Below are positions 56,157 through 64,000 of a stretch of 64,000 nt of DNA, in pieces (position 1 is the stretch's first letter; every line of letters begins with the position of its first letter). This DNA is from Rhodoferax sp. Lineage in GTDB: Bacteria; Pseudomonadota; Gammaproteobacteria; Burkholderiales; Burkholderiaceae_C. A program made the position numbers and the translations under genes. Below the pieces are notes generated by a model. It had not been told where the DNA came from. It ran no database searches and saw only the letters and a program-made list of their open reading frames with translations. The stretch lies in assembly GCA_029865845.1 (NCBI GenBank), contig JARXAM010000023.1, forward strand, positions 50,663 through 114,662, given 5' to 3'.

Positions 56157-57430
56157 GCTGCCTCTAGCCAGTGCGTTAGCGGATACGACAAAAACTCCGT
56201 CAGGTTTACGCCACCCGTGCCCACCAGCAGCGTGTTGCTGCCGTTGTGCTGCTTGGCGAACTCGTTCATACCGCCGAGGGCGCCTACGCTGGGGCCGCTC
56301 TTCACTTCGATGGCAGTGCGGCGCAGTGCGTCGTTGATGACAAAGTCAACTTCATAGGGGCTTTCGCGCCAGTAGCCGATCTCCTCATGGGGGCGAGCGC
56401 TGTTACAAAGGTGTGCGCCAACACTACTCTCTACCAGTCGGCCCCAGTAGCTGCGATCGGCTTGCGCTTGGGCAAATGTGTAGGGTGTGGCGCTGGACAT
56501 GAGCGCCGTGTTGAGTACCTGAAACTTGGGCGCCGACGCACGTTTGCGGGCTGCTCCTACGTGGTACTTTTGCAAGCCCATGAGCAGGCCCGCATTTCCC
56601 AGCAGATCTAGATAACCCGCCAGCGTGGTTTCGTTGCCCGCGTCTTGCAATTGGCCTTTCACTTTGCCCAGCGCCAAAATTTGGCCGGAGTAAATGGAGC
56701 CTAAGGTGAATAGCTGCTTGAGCAGCGCGGGTTTATCCACGCGCGCCATTTGAAGAATGTCGGTTTCAATGCTGGGCTGCACCAAGCTGGCCAGCACGTA
56801 GTTACGCCAGCGCTCTTCGTCTCGGATGAGTGGGGCGCTGCCGGGATAGCCGCCAAAATAGATGTACTCATGGAGGTTGAAGTCAAAGGCGTGGTGCATT
56901 TCTACAAAAGACCAATGTGCGGCGCGAATCAGCTCGTAGCGTCCGGTCAAACTTTCGGTCAGGCCCTTTTGAAGGAGAAGGGGCGAACTGCCCAGTAGCA
57001 CCACGTGCATGGGCAGGCCACGTGCGCGGTCGGCGTCCCATAGGCCCTTGACGGTGTCGGGCCAGCGGGGAATCTTCTGAATTTCATCCAGAACCAACAC
57101 GAACGGCGAACTCGGGTTCCTTTCATGGTGTGCTTCGCACTCCGCGCGAGCGGATTGCCAGGTCCTAACCAGCCACGCGGCATTGCGGGGGATGCCGTCT
57201 ATGTCGGCTGTTTCATACCCGTTGATTCCCCAAGGAGGCATTGACAAGTTGCGTGTCCAAGGCTCTCCATCGGGGTCTACCGACACAAAGCGGTGCGCCA
57301 GGTCTTCAATCGCTTGGCGAACCATCGTGGTCTTTCCGACTTGGCGAGGCCCCGCCACCATCGTTATGAAACGAGGGACTTCTTGCAGTCGGTTTTTGAG
57401 CGTTTGAACGTGTGGACGTTGAAAGTTCAT
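56153..57430 (-). CDS. AAA_14/DUF4143 ATP-binding protein
   Basis: 425 residues. Walker A GPRQVGKTT (27-35) and Walker B VLVLDEIQKIPRW (111-123) are those of the AAA_14 family; the HEYIYFGGYPGSAPLI segment and the C-terminal DUF4143 follow, with a PD-(D/E)XK-like pattern EVDFVINDALRRTAIEVKSG (D362, E375, K377). Family members are common, mobile and of unclear function. The ATG at 57430 sits at the edge of a perfect 32-bp palindrome and has no Shine-Dalgarno, so expression is probably self- or operator-controlled. Its stop overlaps the start of the big NTPase gene, indicating one operon. Confidence 0.88.
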   Translation of the reverse strand: MNFQRPHVQTLKNRLQEVPRFITMVAGPRQVGKTTMVRQAIEDLAHRFVSVDPDGEPWTRNLSMPPWGINGYETADIDGIPRNAAWLVRTWQSARAECEAHHERNPSSPFVLVLDEIQKIPRWPDTVKGLWDADRARGLPMHVVLLGSSPLLLQKGLTESLTGRYELIRAAHWSFVEMHHAFDFNLHEYIYFGGYPGSAPLIRDEERWRNYVLASLVQPSIETDILQMARVDKPALLKQLFTLGSIYSGQILALGKVKGQLQDAGNETTLAGYLDLLGNAGLLMGLQKYHVGAARKRASAPKFQVLNTALMSSATPYTFAQAQADRSYWGRLVESSVGAHLCNSARPHEEIGYWRESPYEVDFVINDALRRTAIEVKSGPSVGALGGMNEFAKQHNGSNTLLVGTGGVNLTEFLSYPLTHWLEAA

Positions 57431-57460
57431 ACATTGTGAGTAAATTTACTCACAATGTAT
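57429..57460. promoter_or_regulatory. Perfect 32-bp palindrome at the AAA_14 gene start
   Basis: ATACATTGTGAGTAAA is followed directly by its exact reverse complement, with no spacer. It overlaps the first bases of the AAA_14 start codon (57428-57430), leaving no room for a separate ribosome site. It could be a repressor operator, a cruciform or, in mRNA, a hairpin occluding initiation. AT-rich in a GC-rich genome. Confidence 0.9.
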
Positions 57461-57554
57461 TCTCTTTGTGCTGGGTGCGTCAACGTGAACCGCTCGCCGT
57501 GGAGGTATTGGCTATTGATGTAAGTTGCCGAGAGGCGCGCAGACATATCCCTTT

Positions 57555-57560
57555 TAAAAT
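57555..57560 (+). promoter_or_regulatory. Putative -10 for a leaderless tsaB transcript
   Basis: TAAAAT ends exactly six bases before the tsaB ATG, so +1 would fall on the start codon. No Shine-Dalgarno is present. TTGCCG at 57525-57530 is too distant (24 bp) for a standard -35. The rest of this 136-bp gap holds the 32-bp palindrome. Confidence 0.4.
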
Positions 57561-57566
57561 CCGCCG

Positions 57567-58316
57567 ATGAACCTCCTGGCCCTGGACACCGGAACCGAAT
57601 ACCTCTCCATCGCGCTGCGCACCGGCGAGGCCGGGAGCACGCGGGTGGTGGAGCACCACGGACCTGGCGGTGCGAAGGCCTCTACCGATGTGTTGGCCGC
57701 TGTGCAGCGCATGGTGGAGCAGGCGGGCTTGCGGTTTAACCAGCTCGATGCCATCTGTTTCGGCAGTGGGCCTGGCTCGTTCACGGGGCTGCGCACCGCC
57801 TGCTCGGTGGTGCAAGGGCTTGCTTTTGGTGCAGATGTGCCGGTGCTACCGGTGGACTCGCTGCTCGCCGTGGCAGAAGACGCCCGTTGGCGCGCGGCAC
57901 CGCATGCCGCCAGCGTGCAGGTGACGGCCTTGCTGGACGCCCGCATGGATGAGATGTACGTGGGCGAGTACCTGTTTACCCAAGGGCACTGGCAGGTCGT
58001 GCAACCCGCCACTTTGTTGCGTCCGCAAGACCTGCATGTGCAGCAGGCCCATGCCAATGGGCCGCACCTGCTGGCGGGCAACGTGTTCGAGGTGTATGCC
58101 AACCACCTGCGTGCATGGGCTGCGCCCGCCCAACAGCGTGCGTCGGCCTTGCCCACGGCGGCAGCCATGCTGCGCATGGCACCAGCGATGCTGGCCCAAG
58201 GCCTTGCGGTCGACGCCGCATTGGCCATGCCCCGCTACATCCGCGACAAGGTTGCCAAAACCACCGCCGAGCGTGAGGCTGAGAAGGCCGCCGCCCACGC
58301 GGTTGCTGCACTATGA
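57567..58316 (+). CDS. tsaB: tRNA threonylcarbamoyladenosine biosynthesis protein TsaB
   Basis: 249 residues of the ASKHA/actin-like fold: LLALDTGTEYLSIALR at the start, the GPGGAKAST and FGSGPGSFTGLRTACSVVQGLAFG segments, and PVLPVDSLLAVAED. TsaB scaffolds TsaD and TsaE in forming t6A37 on tRNAs, using the threonylcarbamoyl-AMP made by the Sua5/TsaC gene in this window. Overlaps rimI by 4 bp (ATGA), the common tsaB-rimI order. Confidence 0.95.
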   Translation: MNLLALDTGTEYLSIALRTGEAGSTRVVEHHGPGGAKASTDVLAAVQRMVEQAGLRFNQLDAICFGSGPGSFTGLRTACSVVQGLAFGADVPVLPVDSLLAVAEDARWRAAPHAASVQVTALLDARMDEMYVGEYLFTQGHWQVVQPATLLRPQDLHVQQAHANGPHLLAGNVFEVYANHLRAWAAPAQQRASALPTAAAMLRMAPAMLAQGLAVDAALAMPRYIRDKVAKTTAEREAEKAAAHAVAAL

Positions 58317-58804
58317 GCGGTGCCTCCCTGCGCGCCATGGAGGCTGCGCAGCAAGAAGCTACGTTTGTGCCGCTGGTGGCCGACCAGCTGGACCGGGTGC
58401 TCCACGTAGAGCACCAGGCTTACTCGCACCCCTGGAGCCGCGCCAACTTTATGGACACGCTGCACAGTGGCTACCAAGCCCAATTGCTGATTGCCAACGA
58501 CCACGTGCTGGGCTACTTTGTGGCCATGAAAGGCGTAGACGAAGTGCATTTGCTCAACCTCACCGTGGCACCGGCCTTCCAGCGTCAGGGCTGGGCACGG
58601 GTCCTGTTGGATGCATTGGCGGTTTGGTCGCGTGGCCAAGGCGCGCAGTGCCTGTGGCTGGAGGTGCGGGCTGGCAACATGCGGGCCTTGCAGATTTATG
58701 AAACCCATGGCTACGTGCGCATGGGTGTGCGCAAAGCGTATTACCCCGCCGCAGCCGGGCAGCGTGAAGACGCGGTGGTCATGCGCCTGGCGCTGGAGCA
58801 CTAA
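58313..58804 (+). CDS. rimI: Ribosomal protein S18 alanine N-acetyltransferase
   Basis: 163 residues of the GNAT fold. VLHVEHQAYSHPWSRANFMDTL is the RimI N-terminal signature, LNLTVAPAFQRQGWARVLLDAL the acetyl-CoA-binding motif A, and EVRAGNMRALQIYETHGYVRMGVRKAYYP the C-terminal RimI block. It acetylates the N-terminal Ala of S18. Its start overlaps the tsaB stop, so the two are coupled; the uracil-DNA glycosylase follows after four bases. Confidence 0.95.
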   Translation: MSGASLRAMEAAQQEATFVPLVADQLDRVLHVEHQAYSHPWSRANFMDTLHSGYQAQLLIANDHVLGYFVAMKGVDEVHLLNLTVAPAFQRQGWARVLLDALAVWSRGQGAQCLWLEVRAGNMRALQIYETHGYVRMGVRKAYYPAAAGQREDAVVMRLALEH

Positions 58805-58808
58805 GCCC

Positions 58809-59696
58809 ATGGCACTGCACCTTGACAAGCGCCAACGCGCCATGCTGCTGGAGATGGGGGTACACGTCTGGCTGCCGGGCACCGACTTTGGGGTGGTGCC
58901 CGATGCGGCGGGGCTAGACGCCGCCCCTGCACAGCCCGCCCGTCCGCAGCCCCCCCTGGCGGTGCCGTCCGCGCCACCCGCGTCGGCAGGGGCCACCCGA
59001 GCGGCTGCGCCGCTTGCACCCCCCACACGTCCGGCACGCCCCGCACCGTCATCACCGTCTGCCCCGCCCCCGGTTTCCGCACCGGTTTCGATGCAAGCGC
59101 CTTCGCTAGAGGGTTTGGACTGGGCGGGCATGGCAGATGTGGCGGCACGCTGCCAAGCCTGTGGATTGTGTGCGGGCCGCAAGCACGGCACCCTGAGCGC
59201 CGTGGCCCCGCCCCAGGCGGATTGGATGGTGGTGGGCGACCCGCCCGACGAGCACGAAGACAGCGCGGGCCAGCCATTTGTGGAAGACCCCGGCCTGCTG
59301 CTGGGCAACATGCTCAAGGCGGTGGGCGTGAGCCGCACGGGCCAGGGCGCGACAGGGGCCTATGCCACCAACATTGTCAAATGCCGCCCGCCTTACGGAC
59401 GCAACCCCTCGCCCGCCGACCTGGCCCAATGCGCGCACTTCCTCCAGCGGGAAATAGCGCAGGTTCAGCCCAAAGTCATCTTTGCCGTCGGGCGCTTTGC
59501 CATTCAAACCCTGCTCTCTGAGCATGGCGCCTTGGCCACCCAGCCCTTGGGCAAATTGCGTGGCACGGTATACCGTTATCGCGGCATCCCGGTGGTGGTG
59601 AGTTACCACCCGCAGTTGCTGCTGCGCAATAGCGCAGACAAAGCCAAGGCCTGGGCCGACCTGTGCCTGGCCATGGACACCCTGCCTCCTTCTTAA
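58809..59696 (+). CDS. Uracil-DNA glycosylase (family 4-like, Fe-S)
   Basis: 295 residues from the ATG at 58809; the track start lies inside rimI. An unusual N-terminal extension has a Pro/Ala-rich, probably disordered linker (about 38-95). The catalytic domain follows: CQACGLCAGRKHG (C115, C118, C121 as Fe-S ligands), VVGDPPDEHEDSAGQPFVE, NIVKCRPPYGRNPSPADLAQC, and VVVSYHPQLLLRN with the conserved His. The active-site loop GDPPDEHED departs from the usual GEAPG. Removes uracil from DNA in repair. Last of the tsaB-rimI-udg set; pyrF follows after nine bases. Confidence 0.85.
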   Translation: MALHLDKRQRAMLLEMGVHVWLPGTDFGVVPDAAGLDAAPAQPARPQPPLAVPSAPPASAGATRAAAPLAPPTRPARPAPSSPSAPPPVSAPVSMQAPSLEGLDWAGMADVAARCQACGLCAGRKHGTLSAVAPPQADWMVVGDPPDEHEDSAGQPFVEDPGLLLGNMLKAVGVSRTGQGATGAYATNIVKCRPPYGRNPSPADLAQCAHFLQREIAQVQPKVIFAVGRFAIQTLLSEHGALATQPLGKLRGTVYRYRGIPVVVSYHPQLLLRNSADKAKAWADLCLAMDTLPPS

Positions 59697-59699
59697 AAT
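59694..59699 (+). promoter_or_regulatory. Putative -10 for a leaderless pyrF transcript
   Basis: TAAAAT contains the TAA stop of the glycosylase gene and ends exactly six bases before the pyrF ATG. No Shine-Dalgarno. TGGACA at 59674-59679 is 14 bp upstream, short for a -35. Confidence 0.35.
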
Positions 59700-59705
59700 C
59701 ACCCC

Positions 59706-60554
59706 ATGACATTTCTTGACCAGTTGCGCAACGCCGAGCGCCAAAACGGCTCCCTGTTGTGCGTGGGCCTGGACCCCGAACCCGCCAAATTTCCAGACCA
59801 CCTGCGGGGCGACGTCAGCAAGATCTACGACTTTTGCGCTGCCATCGTGGACGCCACCGCCGACCTGGTAATTGCCTTCAAACCCCAGATCGCCTACTTC
59901 GCTGCGCACGGCGCCGAGGCACAATTAGAAAGGCTCATGGTCCACATGCGCCGTGTGGCACCCCACGTGCCCGTCATTCTGGATGCCAAACGTGGCGACA
60001 TTGGCAGCACGGCCGAGCAGTACGCCAAAGAAGCATTTGAGCGCTACGGGGCTGACGCAGTCACCCTCTCGCCCTTCATGGGATTTGACTCGGTGCAGCC
60101 CTATCTGAAGTACCACGGCAAAGGAGCGTTTTTGCTGTGCCGCACCTCCAACCCCGGAGGGGACGACTTCCAGCCCCAGCACCTGCGCGACCTGCCCGGC
60201 CAGCCGCGCTTGTACGAGCACATTGCGGCGCTGGCCCAAGGCCCTTGGAACCTCAATGGCCAGTTGGGTCTCGTGGTGGGGGCGACCTACCCGGCAGAAA
60301 TTGAGCGCGTGCGCGCCTTGGCCCCTACCGTTCCGCTACTCATACCCGGCGTGGGCGCCCAAGGCGGCGACGCCGTGGCCACGGTGCGGGCGGGCTGGCG
60401 GTCGGAACAAGGCCAGACGACGGCACCCATTGTGGTGAACTCGTCCCGCGCCATCCTGTATGCCTCTGCAGCCGCCGACTTTGCTGCGCTGGCCCGCCAA
60501 GCGGCCATGCACACGCGTGCGGTGCTCAACGCGGCCGCTGACGACTGTAAATAG
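59706..60554 (+). CDS. pyrF: Orotidine 5'-phosphate decarboxylase
   Basis: 282 residues, the longer type-2 Pyr[14 protein letters not shown], then the catalytic [19 protein letters not shown] (Lys-Asp core), [15 protein letters not shown], and [36 protein letters not shown]. Decarboxylates OMP to UMP in pyrimidine synthesis. Immediately follows the glycosylase gene, though a -10-like box overlaps the junction. Confidence 0.97.
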   Translation: MTFLDQLRNAERQNGSLLCVGLDPEPAKFPDHLRGDVSKIYDFCAAIVDATADLVIAFKPQIAYFAAHGAEAQLERLMVHMRRVAPHVPVILDAKRGDIGSTAEQYAKEAFERYGADAVTLSPFMGFDSVQPYLKYHGKGAFLLCRTSNPGGDDFQPQHLRDLPGQPRLYEHIAALAQGPWNLNGQLGLVVGATYPAEIERVRALAPTVPLLIPGVGAQGGDAVATVRAGWRSEQGQTTAPIVVNSSRAILYASAAADFAALARQAAMHTRAVLNAAADDCK

Positions 60555-60663
60555 TGGGTAAGCAGATGTAAGACCTTTAGGCCCAACCGCCCTTCGTGTC
60601 TATTCTGGCCACTGCGCATGGTGCATGCGTGTGGCTCAGGTAGACAAATAAGGGAGGGCCCTC

Positions 60664-62481
60664 ATGGCAACAGAGCGGGTATCCGGTCGTGCATCTGACG
60701 ATGTACAGGACCATGGCGAGACTAGGCGTTTGGCGCCCATGGCCGCCGTGGTGGGCAGCACTGCGGGCCTGGCCGCATGTGGTGGGGGTGGCAGCGATAG
60801 TGGCTCCGGTGTTCTGGGTGGCACCGATGGCAACCTGTTGGGCAGCTCCACCACCCCTTCCCCTTTGGTGCCGGCTACTGACGCGCAAGCAGCGCGCTTC
60901 TTGCTGCATGCCAGCTTTGCCGTTACCGATGCTGACATCGCTGCGCTGCGCAGCCTAGGGTACTCCGCCTGGCTGGACGCAGAGATTGCCAAAGCACCCG
61001 GCACCAGTGGTTGGGACTGGCTCAACAGCGAGGGCTACAACAACATCCAGAGCCCGAGCAACTTTTACGACACCACCGCCGCTGGCGACTACATGGTGTG
61101 GGGGCAATTAATGTCTGCGCCCGACCCGGTGCGCAAACGCGCCGCCTTGGCGTGGTCCGAACTGATGGTGGTGTCCCTCAGTGGCATCTCTACCATCTGG
61201 CGCATTTACGCCATGGCGGGGTATTGGGACACGCTGGTGACGCATGCCTTGGGCAACTTTCGCGACCTGCTGGAGGCGATCACCCTCAACTCCGCCATGG
61301 GCCACTACCTCAATACCAAGGGCAACCTCAAAGAAAACACGGCCACCGGACGCCAGCCTGACGAAAACTACGCCCGTGAGGTGATGCAGCTATTTAGCAT
61401 TGGTCTGTACCTGCTCAAGCCCGATGGCACGCTCGATCTGGACGCCCAGGGCAACCCGCAGGAAACCTATGGCGCAAGCGACGTGAGCCAACTGGCGCGG
61501 GTCTTCACCGGCTACGACGTGGACATGAGCCAAAGCCCGTACACCCCAGTGCCCCAAGTTGGAGGTGGCAGCCGCAACATTCCTGCGCCCGCATTTCACC
61601 GCCTGCCGCTCAAGCTCAACCCGGCCAACCATTCCACCCTGGAGGCCACTTTTTTGGGTGTCACGATACCGGCCAACACGCCCGCCGACGAGGCCCTGAA
61701 AACGGCGCTGGACACGCTGTTTCTTCACCCCAACACCGCCCCCTTTATTTGCAAGCAACTCATCCAGCGCCTGGTCACCAGCAACCCCAGCCCGGCCTAC
61801 GTGGGGCGTGTGGTGGCGGTGTTTGCCAACAACGGCAAAGGAGTACGAGGCGATCTTGCACAAGTGTTCAAGGCGGTCGTGATGGACAGTGAAGCCCTGA
61901 GCGCAGACGGCCTGACTGACCCCGAGTTCGGCAAGCTGCGCGAGCCGATGCTGCGCTTGTTGCAGTGGGGGCGCACGTTTGGCGTGGGTTCGGCCAACGG
62001 TACCTGGAAGATCAGCGACCTGAGTACCGCCGGCGACGAACTCGGCCAAAGCCCGCTGCGCGCGCCCTCGGTGTTTAACTTCTTCCGGCCAGGCTATGTG
62101 CCAGCCTCCACCGTGTCAGCACCTGCCACCGGCTTGAGCGAGGGCAAGGTGGCTCCAGAGTTCCAAATCGTCAATGAAACCAGCGTGAGCGGTTACCTGA
62201 ACTACATCATGGGTGTCATCGACGGTGGCATTGGCGGGGGCGACATCAAGGTGGCCTACACCGCCGAGTTGGCCCTGGTGTTGGACCCCGCCGCTTTGGT
62301 GCAAAGGCTGAATCTCTTGCTGACGGCGGGGCAGTTGTCGCAAGGCACCATGGACCTGATTGCCGCCACGCTACGAACGGTGCCCGTCACGGCCAGCAGC
62401 ACCGCTACGCTCAAACGTAACCGGGTTTGTGCAGCCGTGTTCATGGTCATGGCCAGTGTGCAGTACCTGGTTCAAAAGTAG
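60664..62481 (+). CDS. DUF1800 family exported protein
   Basis: 605 residues. The N-terminus has a twin-arginine-like stretch (ETRRLAPMAAVVGSTAGLAAC) ending in a lipobox-like Cys, followed by a Gly-rich linker, so it may be a Tat-exported lipoprotein. DUF1800 features: AQAARFLLHASFAVTDADIAALRSLGYSAWLDAEI, ENYAREVMQLFSIGLYLL, FTGYD, FICKQLIQRLVTSNPSPAYVGRVVAVF and SVFNFFRPGYVP. GGGAGG precedes the ATG. Function unknown. Paired with a DUF1501 gene 9 bp downstream, as is typical of the family. Confidence 0.9.
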   Translation: MATERVSGRASDDVQDHGETRRLAPMAAVVGSTAGLAACGGGGSDSGSGVLGGTDGNLLGSSTTPSPLVPATDAQAARFLLHASFAVTDADIAALRSLGYSAWLDAEIAKAPGTSGWDWLNSEGYNNIQSPSNFYDTTAAGDYMVWGQLMSAPDPVRKRAALAWSELMVVSLSGISTIWRIYAMAGYWDTLVTHALGNFRDLLEAITLNSAMGHYLNTKGNLKENTATGRQPDENYAREVMQLFSIGLYLLKPDGTLDLDAQGNPQETYGASDVSQLARVFTGYDVDMSQSPYTPVPQVGGGSRNIPAPAFHRLPLKLNPANHSTLEATFLGVTIPANTPADEALKTALDTLFLHPNTAPFICKQLIQRLVTSNPSPAYVGRVVAVFANNGKGVRGDLAQVFKAVVMDSEALSADGLTDPEFGKLREPMLRLLQWGRTFGVGSANGTWKISDLSTAGDELGQSPLRAPSVFNFFRPGYVPASTVSAPATGLSEGKVAPEFQIVNETSVSGYLNYIMGVIDGGIGGGDIKVAYTAELALVLDPAALVQRLNLLLTAGQLSQGTMDLIAATLRTVPVTASSTATLKRNRVCAAVFMVMASVQYLVQK

Positions 62482-62490
62482 GAGATTCAG

Positions 62491-63996
62491 ATGGCTCACC
62501 ACGCTACCCACGACGCCCAACGCCGCCAGTTTCTGCGCCGAACCGCGCAAATGGCATTGGGTGGTACCGCCCTTCCGCTGGCCCTGAACATGGCCGCCAT
62601 GGGCGAAGCCGCCGCCTTCAACGCACCTGCCGGTGACTACAAGGCACTGGTGTGCATCTTCCTGACCGGCGGCAATGACTACGCCAACACCCTGGTCCCG
62701 TTTGATGACGCTAACTACAACCTCTACAGCACCATCCGGGGCGGGGGGGCAGGCCAAACCGCAGGGGGCATCGCCTTGGCCAAGTCGTCCCTGGCAGCCA
62801 CCTTGCTCACGCCCCTGAGCCCACCGCTAGACAGCCAGGGCCAGGCCGGGCGCCAGTTTGCGTTGCATCCATCCATGACCGCGCTGGCGCAGCTCTTCAA
62901 TACCGGCAAGATGGCGGTACAGCTCAATGTGGGGCCCTTGGTCAAACCGCTGACGCGCACCCAGTACGTGAACGCGGACAAGCGTCTCTACCCCCGCCCA
63001 CGGCAGTTGTTTTCTCACAATGACCAGCAAAGCGTGTGGCAGTCCTCGTCGCCCGAAGGGGCCAAAGCGGGGTGGGGCGGACATTTGGGCGACAAGGCCC
63101 TGGAAAACAGCCTGAATGCCACGTCGGTGTTTACCAACATCTCGGTGGCGGGCAATGCGGTGTATTTGTCAGGCGACATGGCCCTGCAATACCAAGTGAG
63201 CACGGGCGGTGCCATCAAGATCAAGGCCGCTACCGCATCCACCGCGTTGGGCCATGCCGCACTGCCGGCGGCGGTGTACAGCATGTTGCACAACCAAACC
63301 AGTGCCCATAAATTGGAGAATGAATACTTGGCCATCACCCGGCGGGCGCTGGACTCCGAGACCACCGTCAGCGCAGCGCTGGCGGCCCCCGCCCCAGCCA
63401 CGGTGTTTCCGGCAGATGCGCTGGGCAAGCAGTTGCAAATGGTGGCGCGCCTGATCCAGGGCCATACCGTGCTGGGGGTACGCAGGCAGGTGTACTTTGT
63501 GTCCATCGGTGGCTTTGATCTGCACGACAACCTGATTCGCGACCACGGCGGACTTCTGGGCAGCGTCAGCGATGCGATGGCGGCGTTCTACAACGCCACG
63601 GTCGCGATGGGGCTGGAGCGGCAGGTGACCGCGTTCACCGCGTCTGACTTTGGTCGCACGCTCACCTCCAACGGCGATGGCTCCGACCACGGCTGGGGCG
63701 GGCACCATTTTGTCGTGGGCGGAGCCGTGAATGGCCAGCGCTTTTATGGCGAGGCACCGCCCATCAACGTGACCGATGGCGCGGGCTCGCCCAAGGTCTA
63801 TGCCCCCGCCGAGCAGTGGCATGTGGGGCAGGGGCGTTTGCTGCCCCGCACCTCGGTGGACCAGTACGCGGCCACCTTGGCCAAATGGTTTGGTGTGACC
63901 GACGCCGAAATGCCCCAGGTGCTGGCCAACATCAACAACTTTGGTGTGCCAGCGGGCCGGCCCGATTACCCGTGGGACTTGGGCTTTATGGCCTGA
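62491..63996 (+). CDS. DUF1501 family Tat-exported protein
   Basis: 501 residues. A Tat signal (RRQFLRRTAQMALGGTALPLALNMAAMGEAAAF) is followed by the DUF1501 core, related to the alkaline-phosphatase/sulfatase fold: LVCIFLTGGNDYANTLVPFD, LNVGPLVKPLT, RQLFSHNDQQSVWQSS, and the C-terminal TASDFGRTLTSNGDGSDHGWGGHHFVVGGAVNG. Function is unknown; it nearly always accompanies DUF1800, as here. GGAG lies upstream. Ends four bases before the window edge. Confidence 0.92.
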   Translation: MAHHATHDAQRRQFLRRTAQMALGGTALPLALNMAAMGEAAAFNAPAGDYKALVCIFLTGGNDYANTLVPFDDANYNLYSTIRGGGAGQTAGGIALAKSSLAATLLTPLSPPLDSQGQAGRQFALHPSMTALAQLFNTGKMAVQLNVGPLVKPLTRTQYVNADKRLYPRPRQLFSHNDQQSVWQSSSPEGAKAGWGGHLGDKALENSLNATSVFTNISVAGNAVYLSGDMALQYQVSTGGAIKIKAATASTALGHAALPAAVYSMLHNQTSAHKLENEYLAITRRALDSETTVSAALAAPAPATVFPADALGKQLQMVARLIQGHTVLGVRRQVYFVSIGGFDLHDNLIRDHGGLLGSVSDAMAAFYNATVAMGLERQVTAFTASDFGRTLTSNGDGSDHGWGGHHFVVGGAVNGQRFYGEAPPINVTDGAGSPKVYAPAEQWHVGQGRLLPRTSVDQYAATLAKWFGVTDAEMPQVLANINNFGVPAGRPDYPWDLGFMA

Positions 63997-64000
63997 GGCC

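Noticed and set aside
57429-57460. CRP-type binding site (TGTGA...TCACA)
   Set aside because: The halves are present but separated by 10 bases instead of 6, and the symmetry extends over the full 32 bp, unlike a CRP site.

Overview
The window reads as a chromosomal segment of a betaproteobacterium, most likely Burkholderiales/Comamonadaceae (Rhodoferax-like). This rests on family content and gene neighbourhoods: split HldE with separate RfaE2, YhdP beside GlnE and a Nit-type hydrolase, DUF1631, LysM-DprA-Smg beside Def-Fmt, and pyk-fba-purC-purE-purK-Sua5. I ran no database search, so the taxon is an inference. Coding density is very high, no intergenic gap exceeds about 215 bases, and I see no rRNA, tRNA, CRISPR array or insertion sequence.

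Layout. 1-4551 (minus): membrane-lipid/oxidative-stress type cluster (MFS carrier, chalcone-isomerase-like protein, Cfa-like methyltransferase, DUF1365, FAD oxidoreductase), with a divergent di-iron ferritin-like gene. 5611-10146: degenerate HD-GYP-type protein, RfaE2, GlnE. 10174-16368: YhdP, carbon-nitrogen hydrolase, a tiny membrane protein, MltA. 16427-23320: CheV, YajC-SecD-SecF, DUF1631. 23341-29127: Smg, DprA and a LysM protein, divergent from Def-Fmt-AzlC-AzlD. 29287-34355: glycolysis block Pgk, Pyk, Fba, with a response-regulator diguanylate cyclase in between.

34452-42634 is an accessory island directly after the fba terminator: a close-packed four-gene operon of restriction helicase-nuclease, PemK/MazF-like protein, beta-class DNA methyltransferase and SWIM zinc-finger protein. 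The methyltransferase has an AT-richer central segment suggesting a swapped target-recognition domain. 42713-48550 returns to housekeeping genes (PurC, DJ-1/PfpI, ribbon-helix-helix, YbbN-like thioredoxin, PurE, PurK, Sua5/TsaC). 48623-52096 (minus) holds envelope proteins (OmpW, SGNH lipoprotein, PBP4/DacB).

52116-57430 (minus) is a second accessory locus: an AAA_14/DUF4143 ATPase overlapping a 1346-residue P-loop protein with a C-terminal PD-(D/E)XK-like nuclease motif. Its start codon is embedded in a perfect 32-bp palindrome. This is the best candidate for an undescribed, possibly anti-phage, system. 57567-63996 holds TsaB, RimI, a uracil-DNA glycosylase, PyrF, and a DUF1800/DUF1501 exported pair.

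A recurring regulatory pattern is a TAAAAT-like box placed exactly 6 nt before the ATG of rfaE2, purE, tsaB and pyrF, none with a Shine-Dalgarno sequence, which suggests leaderless transcripts.
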